From positions 101,529-165,528 of the forward strand of contig JAMPAC010000001.1 in assembly GCA_023667395.1 (NCBI GenBank): a stretch of DNA of 64,000 nt, written 5' to 3'. Below the pieces are notes generated by a model. It did not search any database. It saw only the letters and a list, made by a program, of their open reading frames with translations, and was not told the DNA's origin. Position 1 is the stretch's first letter. Every line of letters begins with the position of its first letter. Positions 45,239 through 54,067 of this stretch are shown here, piece by piece. Source of the DNA: Blautia sp. GTDB lineage: Bacteria > Bacillota > Clostridia > Lachnospirales > Lachnospiraceae. A program made the translations under genes and the position numbers.

Positions 45239-47003
45239 TTTCACTGTCTGCGATCACAACCTTTACTTTCGTTCCCACCAGGCGGTATTGTTCAAGGTGC
45301 TTCTCCACCTGGCGTCTGTACCACTCCGCAATACCTTTCCCTTCCAGGGGATATGTGGGGGAAATGTTCACTGTCACCGTATTGTTTTTCCACTCCGCCG
45401 CTGCCCTGCTGATCATCAGTCCCGGTGTCCCCAGCGCAAGTTCCCTGATATCCTCCTCCGTGACCATCCTGTTCTGGCGCAGGAGCGCTGCCTGCATTTT
45501 CTCAAACTGCAGGGAGGGCTCCCTGCGGCTCCTGCCATCCCTGGCTGCCAGATAATTTGTGCATGAGATCCCGGCAAACAGTTCCGGCTGCTGCCATCCT
45601 GTGATCCTGCCTGCGGGCACATTGCCTTTTTCTCCCTCCCAGAGGCTCAGGGTCGTCAGCCGCACCCCTTCTTCCGACGGGGGCGGGATCTCGCCGTGCA
45701 TGCCGTCCCCCAGGACGATCGCATTCTCCTCCCCGTCCCAATGCCATACATTGGGATACCTGTTCTCCTCCGGATCCGCCCTGTCGCAGGAACGGTAACG
45801 CCTTTCACCGTCCCCCTGCCGGATCATCAGTCTGACAGAGGAACGCAGCAGCTTTTTCCAGGAAAGGGATATCCGCTGTGCCGCAACACCCGTGACCGGA
45901 GCCGTCAACTCTTCCGGAACGGTCTCCCGGGCGGCGCACACCACTTTCACATGCCCTGTACCGTCATATTCCACACAGCGCTCCATGCGATCCGCCTCCA
46001 CAGGCGCATCGATGCGGACATCCCCCGTGATATCCTCCCACAGCGTCCCATCCCCCTCCGTGTCGGTCTCTGCCTTTTTCAGGATCCAGAGCCTGCCTGT
46101 CCTGGCCAGATAGCTTTTCAGCGCCGCCCTGTGACAATGCCCGTCAAATTCCAGTTCTTCCTCGCAGCAGAGCGTATCCCTCTGGACCACCCTGACTGCA
46201 TTCAGGTAAATCTTATATAAAACAGGCATCCTGTCATACTGTCCCTGCCGTACCCTGCATCTGATCCTGCCGCTCCCGCATTTCCGCCCGTCCGACGACG
46301 GCCTGATCCGCAGAATAATGATGCCGCTGAAAAGGAGCCCCGCCGTGTCATCCCTTACAACCTCCGCCTCCTGCCAGCCGTCCGGCCCCTGATATTCCCA
46401 CGCCAGCCGGACCATACCCGGATCCTCTTTCACGCCGTTGCGCTTCCCCCGTTCGTCCAGGAGCACAAAAAACCTGAAATCTTCCCCCGGCTTCAACGGC
46501 TTGTCCAGGACAAGGGTAAAAAGGATCCTCTCCTGCCGGATGTCATCCTCCAGCACAAACCGATTCTTACGGGTGATCCTCATGGCTCTCGTCCCGTCCT
46601 CGCTTTCCCCCAGATAAAAGCCCCTCAGGCGGTTTCCGCCAAGTCGCACCTCCTCCTCTGTCTCAAACACCATCTGATCGGATAAAAGCTTGGTGCCCTC
46701 CGGCACGATGCGCTCCTGATCCGAACCTGTCTCACACTCAAAAAAGACCCACGTCTGCGCGCATTCCCCCTCATCCGGAGGGACGCCCAGAAGTTTCAGG
46801 TATTTCCTGTAATGACTCTGCTGTACCTGATCCAGGTAATAACTCTGCATATCGGCCAGCAGCGCCCACATTTCGATCAGCATGATCCCCGGGTCGGAAA
46901 TCTCCCTGTGCGTCCACCACGGAGCCTGCGCATCCAGCCTTTTCATGGCCTCTTCATATAATTTGTCATAACTGCTGTCATCCAGCGACATTTCCTGCGG
47001 CAT
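45222..47003 (-). CDS. eCIS baseplate wedge protein (Afp12/gp7-like, baseplate J type)
   Basis: 593 residues of the 'putative baseplate assembly protein' type. N-terminus SYDKLYEEAMKRLDAQAPWW then THREISDPGIMLIEMWALLA is the classic entry of this family (DPGxxLxE/A). Later motifs include NVWHWDGEENAIVLGDGMHG, VPAGRITGWQQPELF and ALGTPGLMISRAAAEW. It forms one of the two wedge subunits that ring the hub. The last codons come from a repeat B flank. Confidence 0.85.
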   Translation of the reverse strand: MPQEMSLDDSSYDKLYEEAMKRLDAQAPWWTHREISDPGIMLIEMWALLADMQSYYLDQVQQSHYRKYLKLLGVPPDEGECAQTWVFFECETGSDQERIVPEGTKLLSDQMVFETEEEVRLGGNRLRGFYLGESEDGTRAMRITRKNRFVLEDDIRQERILFTLVLDKPLKPGEDFRFFVLLDERGKRNGVKEDPGMVRLAWEYQGPDGWQEAEVVRDDTAGLLFSGIIILRIRPSSDGRKCGSGRIRCRVRQGQYDRMPVLYKIYLNAVRVVQRDTLCCEEELEFDGHCHRAALKSYLARTGRLWILKKAETDTEGDGTLWEDITGDVRIDAPVEADRMERCVEYDGTGHVKVVCAARETVPEELTAPVTGVAAQRISLSWKKLLRSSVRLMIRQGDGERRYRSCDRADPEENRYPNVWHWDGEENAIVLGDGMHGEIPPPSEEGVRLTTLSLWEGEKGNVPAGRITGWQQPELFAGISCTNYLAARDGRSRREPSLQFEKMQAALLRQNRMVTEEDIRELALGTPGLMISRAAAEWKNNTVTVNISPTYPLEGKGIAEWYRRQVEKHLEQYRLVGTKVKVVIADSEKTELE

Positions 47004-47090
47004 TTCCCATATTCTCCATAATCATCCCAAATCCCGCCGTGGCTGTTCGTATCTGCCTTGGGCGCTGCGCTCCCCCGCAGCGATCCCGCG

Positions 47091-49187
47091 TCAGATCCGC
47101 TGTTCCGGGCTGTCGCACAAACGCAGAACACATTTGCATCCCCGCAGCCAGACCGGGCCATCTGCGGACAGGGTTTCCTCCAGCCATTTCCCGATCTCCG
47201 GCAATCTGCCGCGAAGCGCATCCTCCGGCCCTGTGAACCGGCTTTCCGCTTCCTCTCCCGGACCGCGCCAAGCTGCCAGCTTCCGGATCGTCCGATCCCT
47301 CACTCCCCTGTCCATATCCTCCGGATACACCAGCCCTACTTCCAACACCGCGTCCCTCTGCCGGAATCTGCAGGACTTCACCTGGATCAGGGGATATCTC
47401 TCCTGTAACATCAGTTCCATATCCATGGGGGTCAGCAGTCTCCCAAAATGTGCGAAATAATTTTCTCCCGCCTGCCTTTCAGATCTCACGGGCGCCCCCG
47501 CGCTCTCGCAGCAGATATCTGACAGGCATACCGCCTCCAGCATCCCCATGCCGGGGGGTTCAAAATAAAAAACGTCCCCCGCCTGGATCCGGGGCATATC
47601 CATGTCCCTGTCCGCCTCCCCGGAAATGCTCCTGACAGGAACGTAATTGGCCTGAAAACAGGCTGGGTCTTCTTCCGTTTTCTCCGCCAGTTCCACCCAG
47701 AACGCTTCCCTGCCAAAACGGACGCCCTTTCCCAGGATCATCTCTTCTGTAAAAGAGCGGGAACCTGCTCCCGTATACCAGCAGTTATCCGGCGTCACTT
47801 CCCGGTCAAAGCCAAGATACATCCTTTCGCCATCCGCCTCCCCGCCATCGGGAACATCCTGCCCCGCGGGCAGCATGCGGCGTTCTCCCAGACCGAAACG
47901 GATCTCTTCCAGCACGGGGATGGTCTTGCGGTAATACAGGGCATAGGCATTGCACACCCTGCGCAGACGCAGCCGGATATAGAAATGCTCCTCCCCCTCC
48001 ACCACGCAGGGTTTCATATCCCGGGGACGATGCCATACATATGCCCGGTTCTCCTCATTTTCCCCACGACAGCCCGTCTTCCATGCCCCGCTTCCTGGCA
48101 GTTCACGCCACAGATTCCCATTGAAATATTCCCACAGGGTATCCTCCGCACGCCATTCCCGTACCGTCTGCGTCTGCCGCAGCCAGCGATATTTTTTATA
48201 TATTTTTTCCCATTCCGCAGAAAGGGGTTCCGGAAGCTTTTCCTCCGTCAGGTAACTTTCCCGGAACCGGAGCCGGATCTCATCCTCCGCTGCCGCCAGG
48301 ATCCGGTCACATGCAAGGTAACAACAGCAGGCTTCCTCCGGGGACGTGCCAAAAGGGAGTATCTTCCCGCCCTCTCCCACGCCGGAATCCGTCAGGCAGA
48401 GATCCGGTTCCCTCTCCTCCTCCGCCGCTTTCAGCGCATATCCCCCGCATAACAATTCCAGCCATTCCCCCGTCAGTTCCTCCTCCGGGGAAAGTTCCAG
48501 CCGAACCTGGTACATGCCCCCGTCCAGGTTTGCCGCAAATCCGGGCATCCGTCCCTCCAGCCGGAAGCCGGAATCCGTCAGGCGCCACTCCGCCGGGCAG
48601 CCGCATTCCCCGCAACTGACCGTCCATTTCCCCGCCAGGGGCGTGGCAGGGCGTCCCTCCCTATGAAATTTCACCTCAAAGCAAAAATCTTCCGCCCCGT
48701 CGCACAGCCCCGGAAAATACCAGCGAAAGACCGGATGGGCCAATTCCTTTGGGACGCCCTGATCCTCTCCGCCCGCCTCATAGGCGAGCCATGCGCACAG
48801 TCCTTTCCTGTAAACGGCATACCGCAGTTTTGCCGCAGTAAGCTGCAGCGGGCGAAGCGTCCGGAAACGCACAGGCGCTCCCTGTTCCTGAAGCATATAA
48901 GCCTGGCTGCCCGCCTCCAGCCACTGTCCATGCTCCTCGGCGGATACTTTTACCGCCAGTTCCCCTGAAAACCGTTTTTCGCCGGTTTCCCGCTCCGGAA
49001 CCGCTTTCTGGAACTCCAGTTCCTGCTTCCGCCAGATCTGCTCGTGATGCAGCCGGTTCCTTTCCACCATATCCAGAAAGATATCCGTGAGCACGCTGCC
49101 CGCCTCTTCATCCTCCGGTATATACTCCCAGCCCGTCCCATAGGCAAATGCCAGCTTTTTTATCTTGACCTGCGATCTTCTTCTCAC
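47091..49187 (-). CDS. eCIS baseplate wedge protein (Afp11/gp6-like)
   Basis: 698 residues with a GTG start after GGGAGG. The N-terminal YGTGWEYIPEDEEAGSVLTD then IFLDMVERNRLHHEQIW is typical of the large wedge subunit that begins the baseplate ring in Afp/PVC-like systems. Many Cys and Trp residues and a mostly beta pattern follow. The C-terminal GRLLTPMDMELMLQERYPLI resembles the J-type end domain. It lies between gp25 and the second wedge gene, the standard order. Confidence 0.8.
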   Translation of the reverse strand: MRRRSQVKIKKLAFAYGTGWEYIPEDEEAGSVLTDIFLDMVERNRLHHEQIWRKQELEFQKAVPERETGEKRFSGELAVKVSAEEHGQWLEAGSQAYMLQEQGAPVRFRTLRPLQLTAAKLRYAVYRKGLCAWLAYEAGGEDQGVPKELAHPVFRWYFPGLCDGAEDFCFEVKFHREGRPATPLAGKWTVSCGECGCPAEWRLTDSGFRLEGRMPGFAANLDGGMYQVRLELSPEEELTGEWLELLCGGYALKAAEEEREPDLCLTDSGVGEGGKILPFGTSPEEACCCYLACDRILAAAEDEIRLRFRESYLTEEKLPEPLSAEWEKIYKKYRWLRQTQTVREWRAEDTLWEYFNGNLWRELPGSGAWKTGCRGENEENRAYVWHRPRDMKPCVVEGEEHFYIRLRLRRVCNAYALYYRKTIPVLEEIRFGLGERRMLPAGQDVPDGGEADGERMYLGFDREVTPDNCWYTGAGSRSFTEEMILGKGVRFGREAFWVELAEKTEEDPACFQANYVPVRSISGEADRDMDMPRIQAGDVFYFEPPGMGMLEAVCLSDICCESAGAPVRSERQAGENYFAHFGRLLTPMDMELMLQERYPLIQVKSCRFRQRDAVLEVGLVYPEDMDRGVRDRTIRKLAAWRGPGEEAESRFTGPEDALRGRLPEIGKWLEETLSADGPVWLRGCKCVLRLCDSPEQRI

Positions 49188-49199
49188 GCTTCCTCCCTA

Positions 49200-49568
49200 T
49201 TATGTAACGGTTACCTCTATCCTTTCCTCTTCCTCCCGGCCTATGATGTAATAGGTGACGGCCACATGGAGTTCCCCCTGGCTCTCCGGAGACAGCCGGG
49301 CATCCACCCGGATATCCCGGATGCGTTTTTCCCACATCTGCAGGGAATTGCGCACCTCGCGGCTGATCATCTCCCTGGTCTGGCTGTCCATATTTTCAAA
49401 AAGGAACTGGCGAAGCTTCGTACCAAATTTCGGATGCATCATTCTCTCGCCCGGTTCCGTCAGCAGGATGATCTCCACGGACTGTCTGATATTTTCACTG
49501 TCGCTGCTGGTCTCCACCCTGCCATGCTCCTTTGATATTTCAAAAGGGAACTTCCATCCTTCCGTCAT
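49200..49568 (-). CDS. eCIS gp25-like baseplate protein (Afp9-like)
   Basis: 122 residues of the GPW/gp25 family: WKFPFEISKEHGRVETSSDS then ENIRQSVEIILLTEPGERMM, and HPKFGTKLRQFLFENMD with the EPGER core motif that docks to the sheath initiator. It forms part of the inner baseplate. AGGAGCC lies upstream of the ATG. Confidence 0.92.
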   Translation of the reverse strand: MTEGWKFPFEISKEHGRVETSSDSENIRQSVEIILLTEPGERMMHPKFGTKLRQFLFENMDSQTREMISREVRNSLQMWEKRIRDIRVDARLSPESQGELHVAVTYYIIGREEEERIEVTVT

Positions 49569-49584
49569 ATTGGCTCCTGTCGCA

Positions 49585-50382
49585 CTAATTTAAATCTATC
49601 ATGGCTCCCGAGAGTTTCAGGGGGCCTTTGCTGCTGATCTTTATGTTTCCCTTTCCTGTGACTGAAATGCCTGTGGCGCCGTCAAGGGTCAGTTCCTGGC
49701 CTTTGACCTGCACCTGGCTCCTGCCCTGGATCTTCACGGTTTTGGCCTCCAGGGTCAGCTGCTCGCACTGCAGGGTTATGGTGCCGTCTGTTTTCAGTTC
49801 GATGCTGCTCTTTCCGCATTCCAGCCGCAGGGAATCCTGGGAGAGGATCCGGGCTTTTCCGTTCTTTTTGTCCAACAGCATGTGGTTCTTCTGTTCCCTG
49901 TCCCCAAAAGAGAGTTTCTGGTTCTCCTCGTCCAGGTTCCAGGCCATATGTTGGGATCCGGATATCTCAATATTCTCCTTTCCCTTTTCCCCGGTAAAAA
50001 ATACGCCGCTTCCGTTCTTCGCCAGGAAACCTTTCTGTGCCTGGCCGTCCTTGTACCTGTCTTTCACAAACTGGCTGTCCTCGGGAAAGCGGCATCCAGT
50101 GACCACAGGATGCCGGAAATCCCCGCCCGGAAAAGCCAGGCGCACGATATCGCCCTCCTCGGGCAGGCAGAAAGCGCCGTGATCCTTGCCGCCGTAGCCC
50201 GTGAGCACAGGTACATTGTCAAAGATGTCCATCTTATCTTTCATGACTTTTACCTTTACCCTGACGTTGCCATTCCGGGTATCGTCCGAGGCCGCCAGCA
50301 CCGTCCCCCACATATCGCAGGCAGGGTTTCTGTTGTCCCGCTCCGGAAAAGCGGCGTCATGTTCCAAATAATCTGAGATCAT
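49585..50382 (-). CDS. eCIS central spike protein (gp5/VgrG-like OB plus beta-prism)
   Basis: 265 residues of the phage baseplate assembly protein V type. OB-fold part: MWGTVLAASDDTRNGNVRVK, then the YGGKDHGAFCLPEEGDIVRL motif and HPVVTGCRF. The C-terminal half has repeating short strands (SSIELKTDGTITLQCEQLTL; ISVTGKGNIKISSKGPLKL) that would build the triangular needle. In Afp hub and spike are one protein; here they are split over two genes. The PAAR-like tip is encoded separately at 56076. Confidence 0.88.
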   Translation of the reverse strand: MISDYLEHDAAFPERDNRNPACDMWGTVLAASDDTRNGNVRVKVKVMKDKMDIFDNVPVLTGYGGKDHGAFCLPEEGDIVRLAFPGGDFRHPVVTGCRFPEDSQFVKDRYKDGQAQKGFLAKNGSGVFFTGEKGKENIEISGSQHMAWNLDEENQKLSFGDREQKNHMLLDKKNGKARILSQDSLRLECGKSSIELKTDGTITLQCEQLTLEAKTVKIQGRSQVQVKGQELTLDGATGISVTGKGNIKISSKGPLKLSGAMIDLN

Positions 50383-50384
50383 AT

Positions 50385-50421
50385 TTTATTCCAGTTCCGT
50401 CTCTCCGTTCCGAGACTTTTT
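50385..50421 (-). repeat. Repeat family B, copy without the hairpin core
   Basis: On the minus strand AGTCTCGGAACGGAGAGACG then GAACTGGAATAAAAT joins the two flanks of the element directly, as if the central hairpin had been removed between short direct repeats. It sits between the hub and spike genes. Confidence 0.65.
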
Positions 50422-51504
50422 TTATATTTCCACACCCGCTGCAGTGGTGGTGTAGCCGTTCTCGTCCAGCAGGTGGCATACTTCCTGCACGTAGATCCTG
50501 CCTGTCAGGCTGGGCGTCTGGTCGCCTGCGATCTCCGCGCAGATCCCGGGCAGGAGTTCCGGCAGACCCGTGGTGATGGCTTCCATGCGGACACATTTTC
50601 CCGCCATACGGTTCATCAATGCTTCCGCGCGCTTCTCCGCCTCCTCCCCGGTCTCCAGTTCCATGTCCAGAAAGGTAAGCGCGCATCCGGCCAGCGCCTG
50701 TCTCATTTTTTTCGTGAAGGCTCCCGACGCCCCCGGCCAGTCCGCCAGGCCGGAGATCTTTTCATCTTTCCTGTTATATCCGCATACCTGTATGCATCCG
50801 GTCTGTTCTCCCATGGTCACTATCCTGCGTACCTTTTGCAGGCCATAGTCCACTGCCAGTTCCAGCACGTCGCCTCCCTCTTTCCGGGCTTTCCGGAATA
50901 CCGCCTTTCCCGTTCCGCAGAAAAATTCATAATCCAGGCCGGCTGCCAGGCTGCACAGCCAGTCATAATGGGTTTCCCCCCTGATGGTACAATCCTGGTT
51001 CAGTTCCCCGGGCAGGGGATCGATCTCCTTTTTTTCCAGGAAACTGCCATAACAGCCGGTGTTCAGGATATCGTTTAATATCTGCCCGGCTTTCTTCTTT
51101 CCGGATATCTGGAATACGCTGTTCTTCTTCATCAGCCCTTTCACATCCAGGCAGACCAGCGTATACTCCACATACTGTCCCATGGCGTCTTCCGCCTCCG
51201 TCTGATGCAGATATCCCTGGAAGATCCGGGACAGCTTGTCCCCATATCCGGCCTTTATCTCTATTTTCTGCCCCGCGTCAAGATATTTTTCTATCCTGGT
51301 AAAATCCTGTTCGGCGCTCTTGTCCGCCTGATAGGCCACGATCGCCATATCCGGTTCCAGCCCCGTGGAGGCGACCACTTCCACCTTTTCCAGATAAATG
51401 CCGTCTCCCGATGGTATCTCCCCGGAGGGCGTTATGACCTGGACGCAAGGTTCTAGGAAATCATTGTATTTTTCAGCCAGGCTTTTTCCACTGATCTTTC
51501 CCAT
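50422..51504 (-). CDS. eCIS hub protein (gp27/phage late control D family)
   Basis: About 360 residues from the ATG at 51504, which follows GGGGAAG at good spacing; a longer frame would overlap the previous gene. The hub fold is indicated by EIKAGYGDKLSRIFQGYLHQ, the VEYTLVCLDVKGLMKKNSVF segment and YDWLCSLAAGLDYEFFCGTG. It forms the trimeric platform between tube and spike. Confidence 0.85.
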   Translation of the reverse strand: MGKISGKSLAEKYNDFLEPCVQVITPSGEIPSGDGIYLEKVEVVASTGLEPDMAIVAYQADKSAEQDFTRIEKYLDAGQKIEIKAGYGDKLSRIFQGYLHQTEAEDAMGQYVEYTLVCLDVKGLMKKNSVFQISGKKKAGQILNDILNTGCYGSFLEKKEIDPLPGELNQDCTIRGETHYDWLCSLAAGLDYEFFCGTGKAVFRKARKEGGDVLELAVDYGLQKVRRIVTMGEQTGCIQVCGYNRKDEKISGLADWPGASGAFTKKMRQALAGCALTFLDMELETGEEAEKRAEALMNRMAGKCVRMEAITTGLPELLPGICAEIAGDQTPSLTGRIYVQEVCHLLDENGYTTTAAGVEI

Positions 51505-51533
51505 GTATCTGCTTCCCCATATCCGGAGATCGT

Positions 51534-52226
51534 TTACAGCTGCATCCGCGGATTGGGACAGCCGCGGTATTCCGTTTTCCACTCGGAAAGGTCGCCTGAC
51601 AGCGCCGCGCCCGCACTGTTCCCCGCCTTCGCTGCAGGATTCTGCGTGACGGTCTCCTCTCCCACATAGAACCCTTCGATGGAAATGCCCACCTGCGCCC
51701 TCACGGGTTTCCCGTCGGGAGCGAACAGGGTGTAATTCACACTCATCCGGGTCAGCGTCCCCGCCACCGCGATGGTGCCCCAGAAAAAATAAATCTGCTG
51801 CGCCGTGTATGCTTTCGTCTGCTTCTGGGTTATTTTGTACGTTGAAGTAGTAATCGTCTTGGTATATTTCTCCGTGGTATTGGTGTAGGGATACAGTTTA
51901 CGGATATCATCCCTCACATCCTCGTAAGAAGTCTGATACAGGTCATTCAGCGTATTAAAAAAAAGCGTGGTGGAAAGCGTCGTCATTCCCTTTTTACGGC
52001 CAAGCATGGAATCATACATGGGATACTGCATGCCCATGACACGTCCCGTCTGCATCCAGTCCGCCCTCCACATGCCATCAACCTGCGACACATCGGACAG
52101 GCCGATGGCTTCCTCAATGGATATCTCCGCAGGGTTGAAAGGCACATAGAACCCGTCCTTCAATTCCATATGTCCGTCTTTGTATGTTCCGATAAACGCT
52201 TTTTGGTATTCCGGCAATCCTGTCAC
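51534..52226 (-). CDS. eCIS tube/hub adaptor (Afp7-like, CIS tube protein) without LysM
   Basis: 230 residues. Resembles the N-terminal domain of CIS tube-type adaptor proteins: GFYVPFNPAEISIEEAIGLS, then LSTTLFFNTLNDL and VNYTLFAPDGKPVRAQVGIS. In most relatives a C-terminal LysM domain follows; here the protein ends after a Ser/Ala/Gly-rich tail with no LysM. It should connect the tube to the hub. The ATG overlaps the preceding gene's stop by four bases. Confidence 0.8.
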   Translation of the reverse strand: MTGLPEYQKAFIGTYKDGHMELKDGFYVPFNPAEISIEEAIGLSDVSQVDGMWRADWMQTGRVMGMQYPMYDSMLGRKKGMTTLSTTLFFNTLNDLYQTSYEDVRDDIRKLYPYTNTTEKYTKTITTSTYKITQKQTKAYTAQQIYFFWGTIAVAGTLTRMSVNYTLFAPDGKPVRAQVGISIEGFYVGEETVTQNPAAKAGNSAGAALSGDLSEWKTEYRGCPNPRMQL

Positions 52227-52564
52227 CTGCCTTTCCGGATCCGTTCATGGCGGAGGCGGTCTTCTATCTTCTCATAGACCCGGAGGGAGACCGCCGGAGT
52301 CAGCGCCCTTTCCACATTACCGGCTCCGAAGATCTGCTCCATCTGCCTTGCCGCCAGCGACGGGCGGGATCTGTAATACTCCTGCTGTTCCTTCATCTGT
52401 CTCTGCACCGCTTCTTTCACCAGGGGCGTCAGCATTTCCCGGATCCGCTCCCTCTCCCTGGCCGGATCCGGCTGCTGCCCGCCTGCAGGTTTTGCTCCTT
52501 TCGGGGAAGCATACTCCATGTTCACGGGCGGTCCGGCGACCGCCCTTTTTATATATGTTTTCAT
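52223..52564 (-). CDS. Small charged eCIS operon protein
   Basis: 113 residues, rich in Arg, Glu and Gln, predicted helical in the second half (ERERIREMLTPLVKEAVQRQ; VYEKIEDRLRHERIRK). I do not recognise the family. Small helical proteins at this place between the second tube and the adaptor occur in other eCIS loci; it could be an assembly chaperone or a very short tape-measure substitute, but neither is shown. Coupled to its neighbours. Confidence 0.65.
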   Translation of the reverse strand: MKTYIKRAVAGPPVNMEYASPKGAKPAGGQQPDPARERERIREMLTPLVKEAVQRQMKEQQEYYRSRPSLAARQMEQIFGAGNVERALTPAVSLRVYEKIEDRLRHERIRKGR

Positions 52565-52572
52565 TCAGATTT

Positions 52573-53004
52573 CTACCCTATTACGACAATATTTTCATAG
52601 CTGACCTCAAAGCTGTTGGTCAGGATGCTGTTCTGTTCCGCGCTCAGTTCTCCCACTTCCCAGGACTTTAGGATCAGTCCCGTGAACAGATAACTTTTCA
52701 GGGGGACTCCCCGGTTGTCCATGACGATCAGGTTCAGCGGACCCTCCAGCCTTACGCCGGTCAGGCAGAAAGGATGCTCCAGCCCCCTGCAGACGCCCTT
52801 TTCCATGCGCAGTATCCTCTCGCCGCCGCAGTATTTGGGAAAAACATGCACGCTGGTGTTCAGGCCGCCCTCGTGATAGGTCTCCGTTTCCACTCCGCGG
52901 CTGATCCCCGACACTTTCTGGAATCCCATGATGATATTGTTTAAAAAAGCAATAAACCGGTAACCGGGTATGGGATCCACAATGGGTAATGACAACTGTT
53001 CCAT
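52573..53004 (-). CDS. eCIS inner tube protein 2 (gp19-like, Afp5-like)
   Basis: 143 residues of the T4 gp19-like tail tube family: YRFIAFLNNIIMGFQKVSGI then ETETYHEGGLNTSVHVFPKY, and the C-terminal LTNSFEVSYENIVVIG. It probably forms the tube layer contacting the baseplate, as Afp5 does, while 53590-54021 encodes the main tube. GGAGGAG lies before the ATG. Confidence 0.87.
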   Translation of the reverse strand: MEQLSLPIVDPIPGYRFIAFLNNIIMGFQKVSGISRGVETETYHEGGLNTSVHVFPKYCGGERILRMEKGVCRGLEHPFCLTGVRLEGPLNLIVMDNRGVPLKSYLFTGLILKSWEVGELSAEQNSILTNSFEVSYENIVVIG

Positions 53005-53018
53005 ATGCTCCTCCTGTC

Positions 53019-53195
53019 TTACGGTCTGAACAGATTCTTTTCACCGTTTATCTTCCTGTTGATGCGGTTGATCTCCTCACAATACTTTTTCCTGGACAGG
53101 CAGGGCATTTTCAGGATATGCTCTTCCGTCCAGTGAAAATAGTATCCAATGAAAGAAACCTCCTGGAACAGCTCCTCCCGGCCGGTAACGGTCAT
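53019..53195 (-). CDS. 58-residue DUF6760-like eCIS protein
   Basis: Short gene reading MTVTGREELFQEVSFIGYYF, then HWTEEHILKMPCLSRKKYCE and ending RKINGEKNLFRP. The ATG overlaps the stop of the hub-assembly chaperone gene (ATGA). The EEIxFIxYxFHW...IxxMxxxxRxxWxxEI-type pattern, size and position fit the short proteins (DUF6760) known from other eCIS loci, and recall the paired assembly chaperones of phage tails. Family assignment is from memory. Confidence 0.75.
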   Translation of the reverse strand: MTVTGREELFQEVSFIGYYFHWTEEHILKMPCLSRKKYCEEINRINRKINGEKNLFRP

Positions 53196-53560
53196 TCCCC
53201 CAAAACAAAATTTAAGGTGTCGGTAAAGCTTTTATTGCAGTAAGGGCACTGTACCTGGATCGCAGGCTCCTCCACATTGTTGATGGTCTCGTACATATTC
53301 TGCAGGAACGCGAAGTCGGCCGGGAACAGCTTTTCGATCACTTCCGGCGTAACACACTCCACGCCCTCCAGTTCCGTCACCACCCGGGACAGCAGGATCA
53401 CCGGCATATAGTCGGCGTTGGCTTTCACTCCGGGAGCCCTGGCCGCCTCGATCTCATCCAATGCCGTGACCATCCTCATGACACCCCTGCGATGGAGATT
53501 TCCCGCCGGATCCGCGTATCCTCTGGGGAGCGTAAATTCATATTTCGTCTGCAAAAACAT
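53192..53560 (-). CDS. eCIS hub assembly chaperone (T4 baseplate chaperone-like)
   Basis: 122 residues from the ATG at 53560 after GGGAGG; a start four codons earlier is possible. LPRGYADPAGNLHRRGVMRM then TALDEI, VILLSRVVTELEGVECVTPE and the LFPADFAFLQNMYETIN segment are typical of T4-family baseplate hub assembly chaperones in eCIS clusters. A CPYCNKSF zinc-knuckle-like pair lies near the end. It should assist baseplate or tube assembly and not be part of the particle. Confidence 0.85.
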   Translation of the reverse strand: MFLQTKYEFTLPRGYADPAGNLHRRGVMRMVTALDEIEAARAPGVKANADYMPVILLSRVVTELEGVECVTPEVIEKLFPADFAFLQNMYETINNVEEPAIQVQCPYCNKSFTDTLNFVLGE

Positions 53561-53589
53561 ATTTCCTCCCATTCCGCCGCGCTGACCGT

Positions 53590-54021
53590 TTACTTGTCGC
53601 GGGTCACGCCCTCATGGGCCAGTTCCAGCGTCTCCACCGCCACCTCGTTGCTGGTGGCATTGAAATCCGGCGCCGTGTACTTGGTGGGCCACGCGGATAT
53701 TACGGTCCATTTCGCGATCTCCGCCTGTTTGTCATCGTGGAGGCTGATCACCACCGTCTTGCGGTTGATGGTGCCGCCTTCCACTTCCTTCATCCAGTTA
53801 TAAAGTTCCATGGAATCGGTCATGCCCCATTTCAGCGTGATGTTGCCGTACTTGATCAGACCGGGCTGCTTGCCCACCGTATTGACGGCAAAATTGCCCT
53901 CCCGGTACTCGATGGGATCCGATGAAATGTCAGGCGCGCTGACTTCGGAAAATCCGCCCACCGACTTCCCGTCGATGGTGACGTCATAATTATATTTTTT
54001 AAAGGGATATACCATTGCCAT
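53590..54021 (-). CDS. eCIS inner tube protein 1 (gp19-like, Afp1-like)
   Basis: 143 residues of the gp19-like tube family: YPFKKYNYDVTIDGKSVGGF then SEVSAPDISSDPIEYREGN, LIKYGNITLKWGMTDSMELY and ETLELAHEGVTRDK. It should stack as hexamers to form the channel inside the sheath. GGAGG precedes the ATG; it follows the sheath gene by 46 bases. Confidence 0.92.
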   Translation of the reverse strand: MAMVYPFKKYNYDVTIDGKSVGGFSEVSAPDISSDPIEYREGNFAVNTVGKQPGLIKYGNITLKWGMTDSMELYNWMKEVEGGTINRKTVVISLHDDKQAEIAKWTVISAWPTKYTAPDFNATSNEVAVETLELAHEGVTRDK

Positions 54022-54067
54022 ATATTAAACCTCCGTTCCGGTTCCGTTTTGGGTTCCTGTCCTACGC

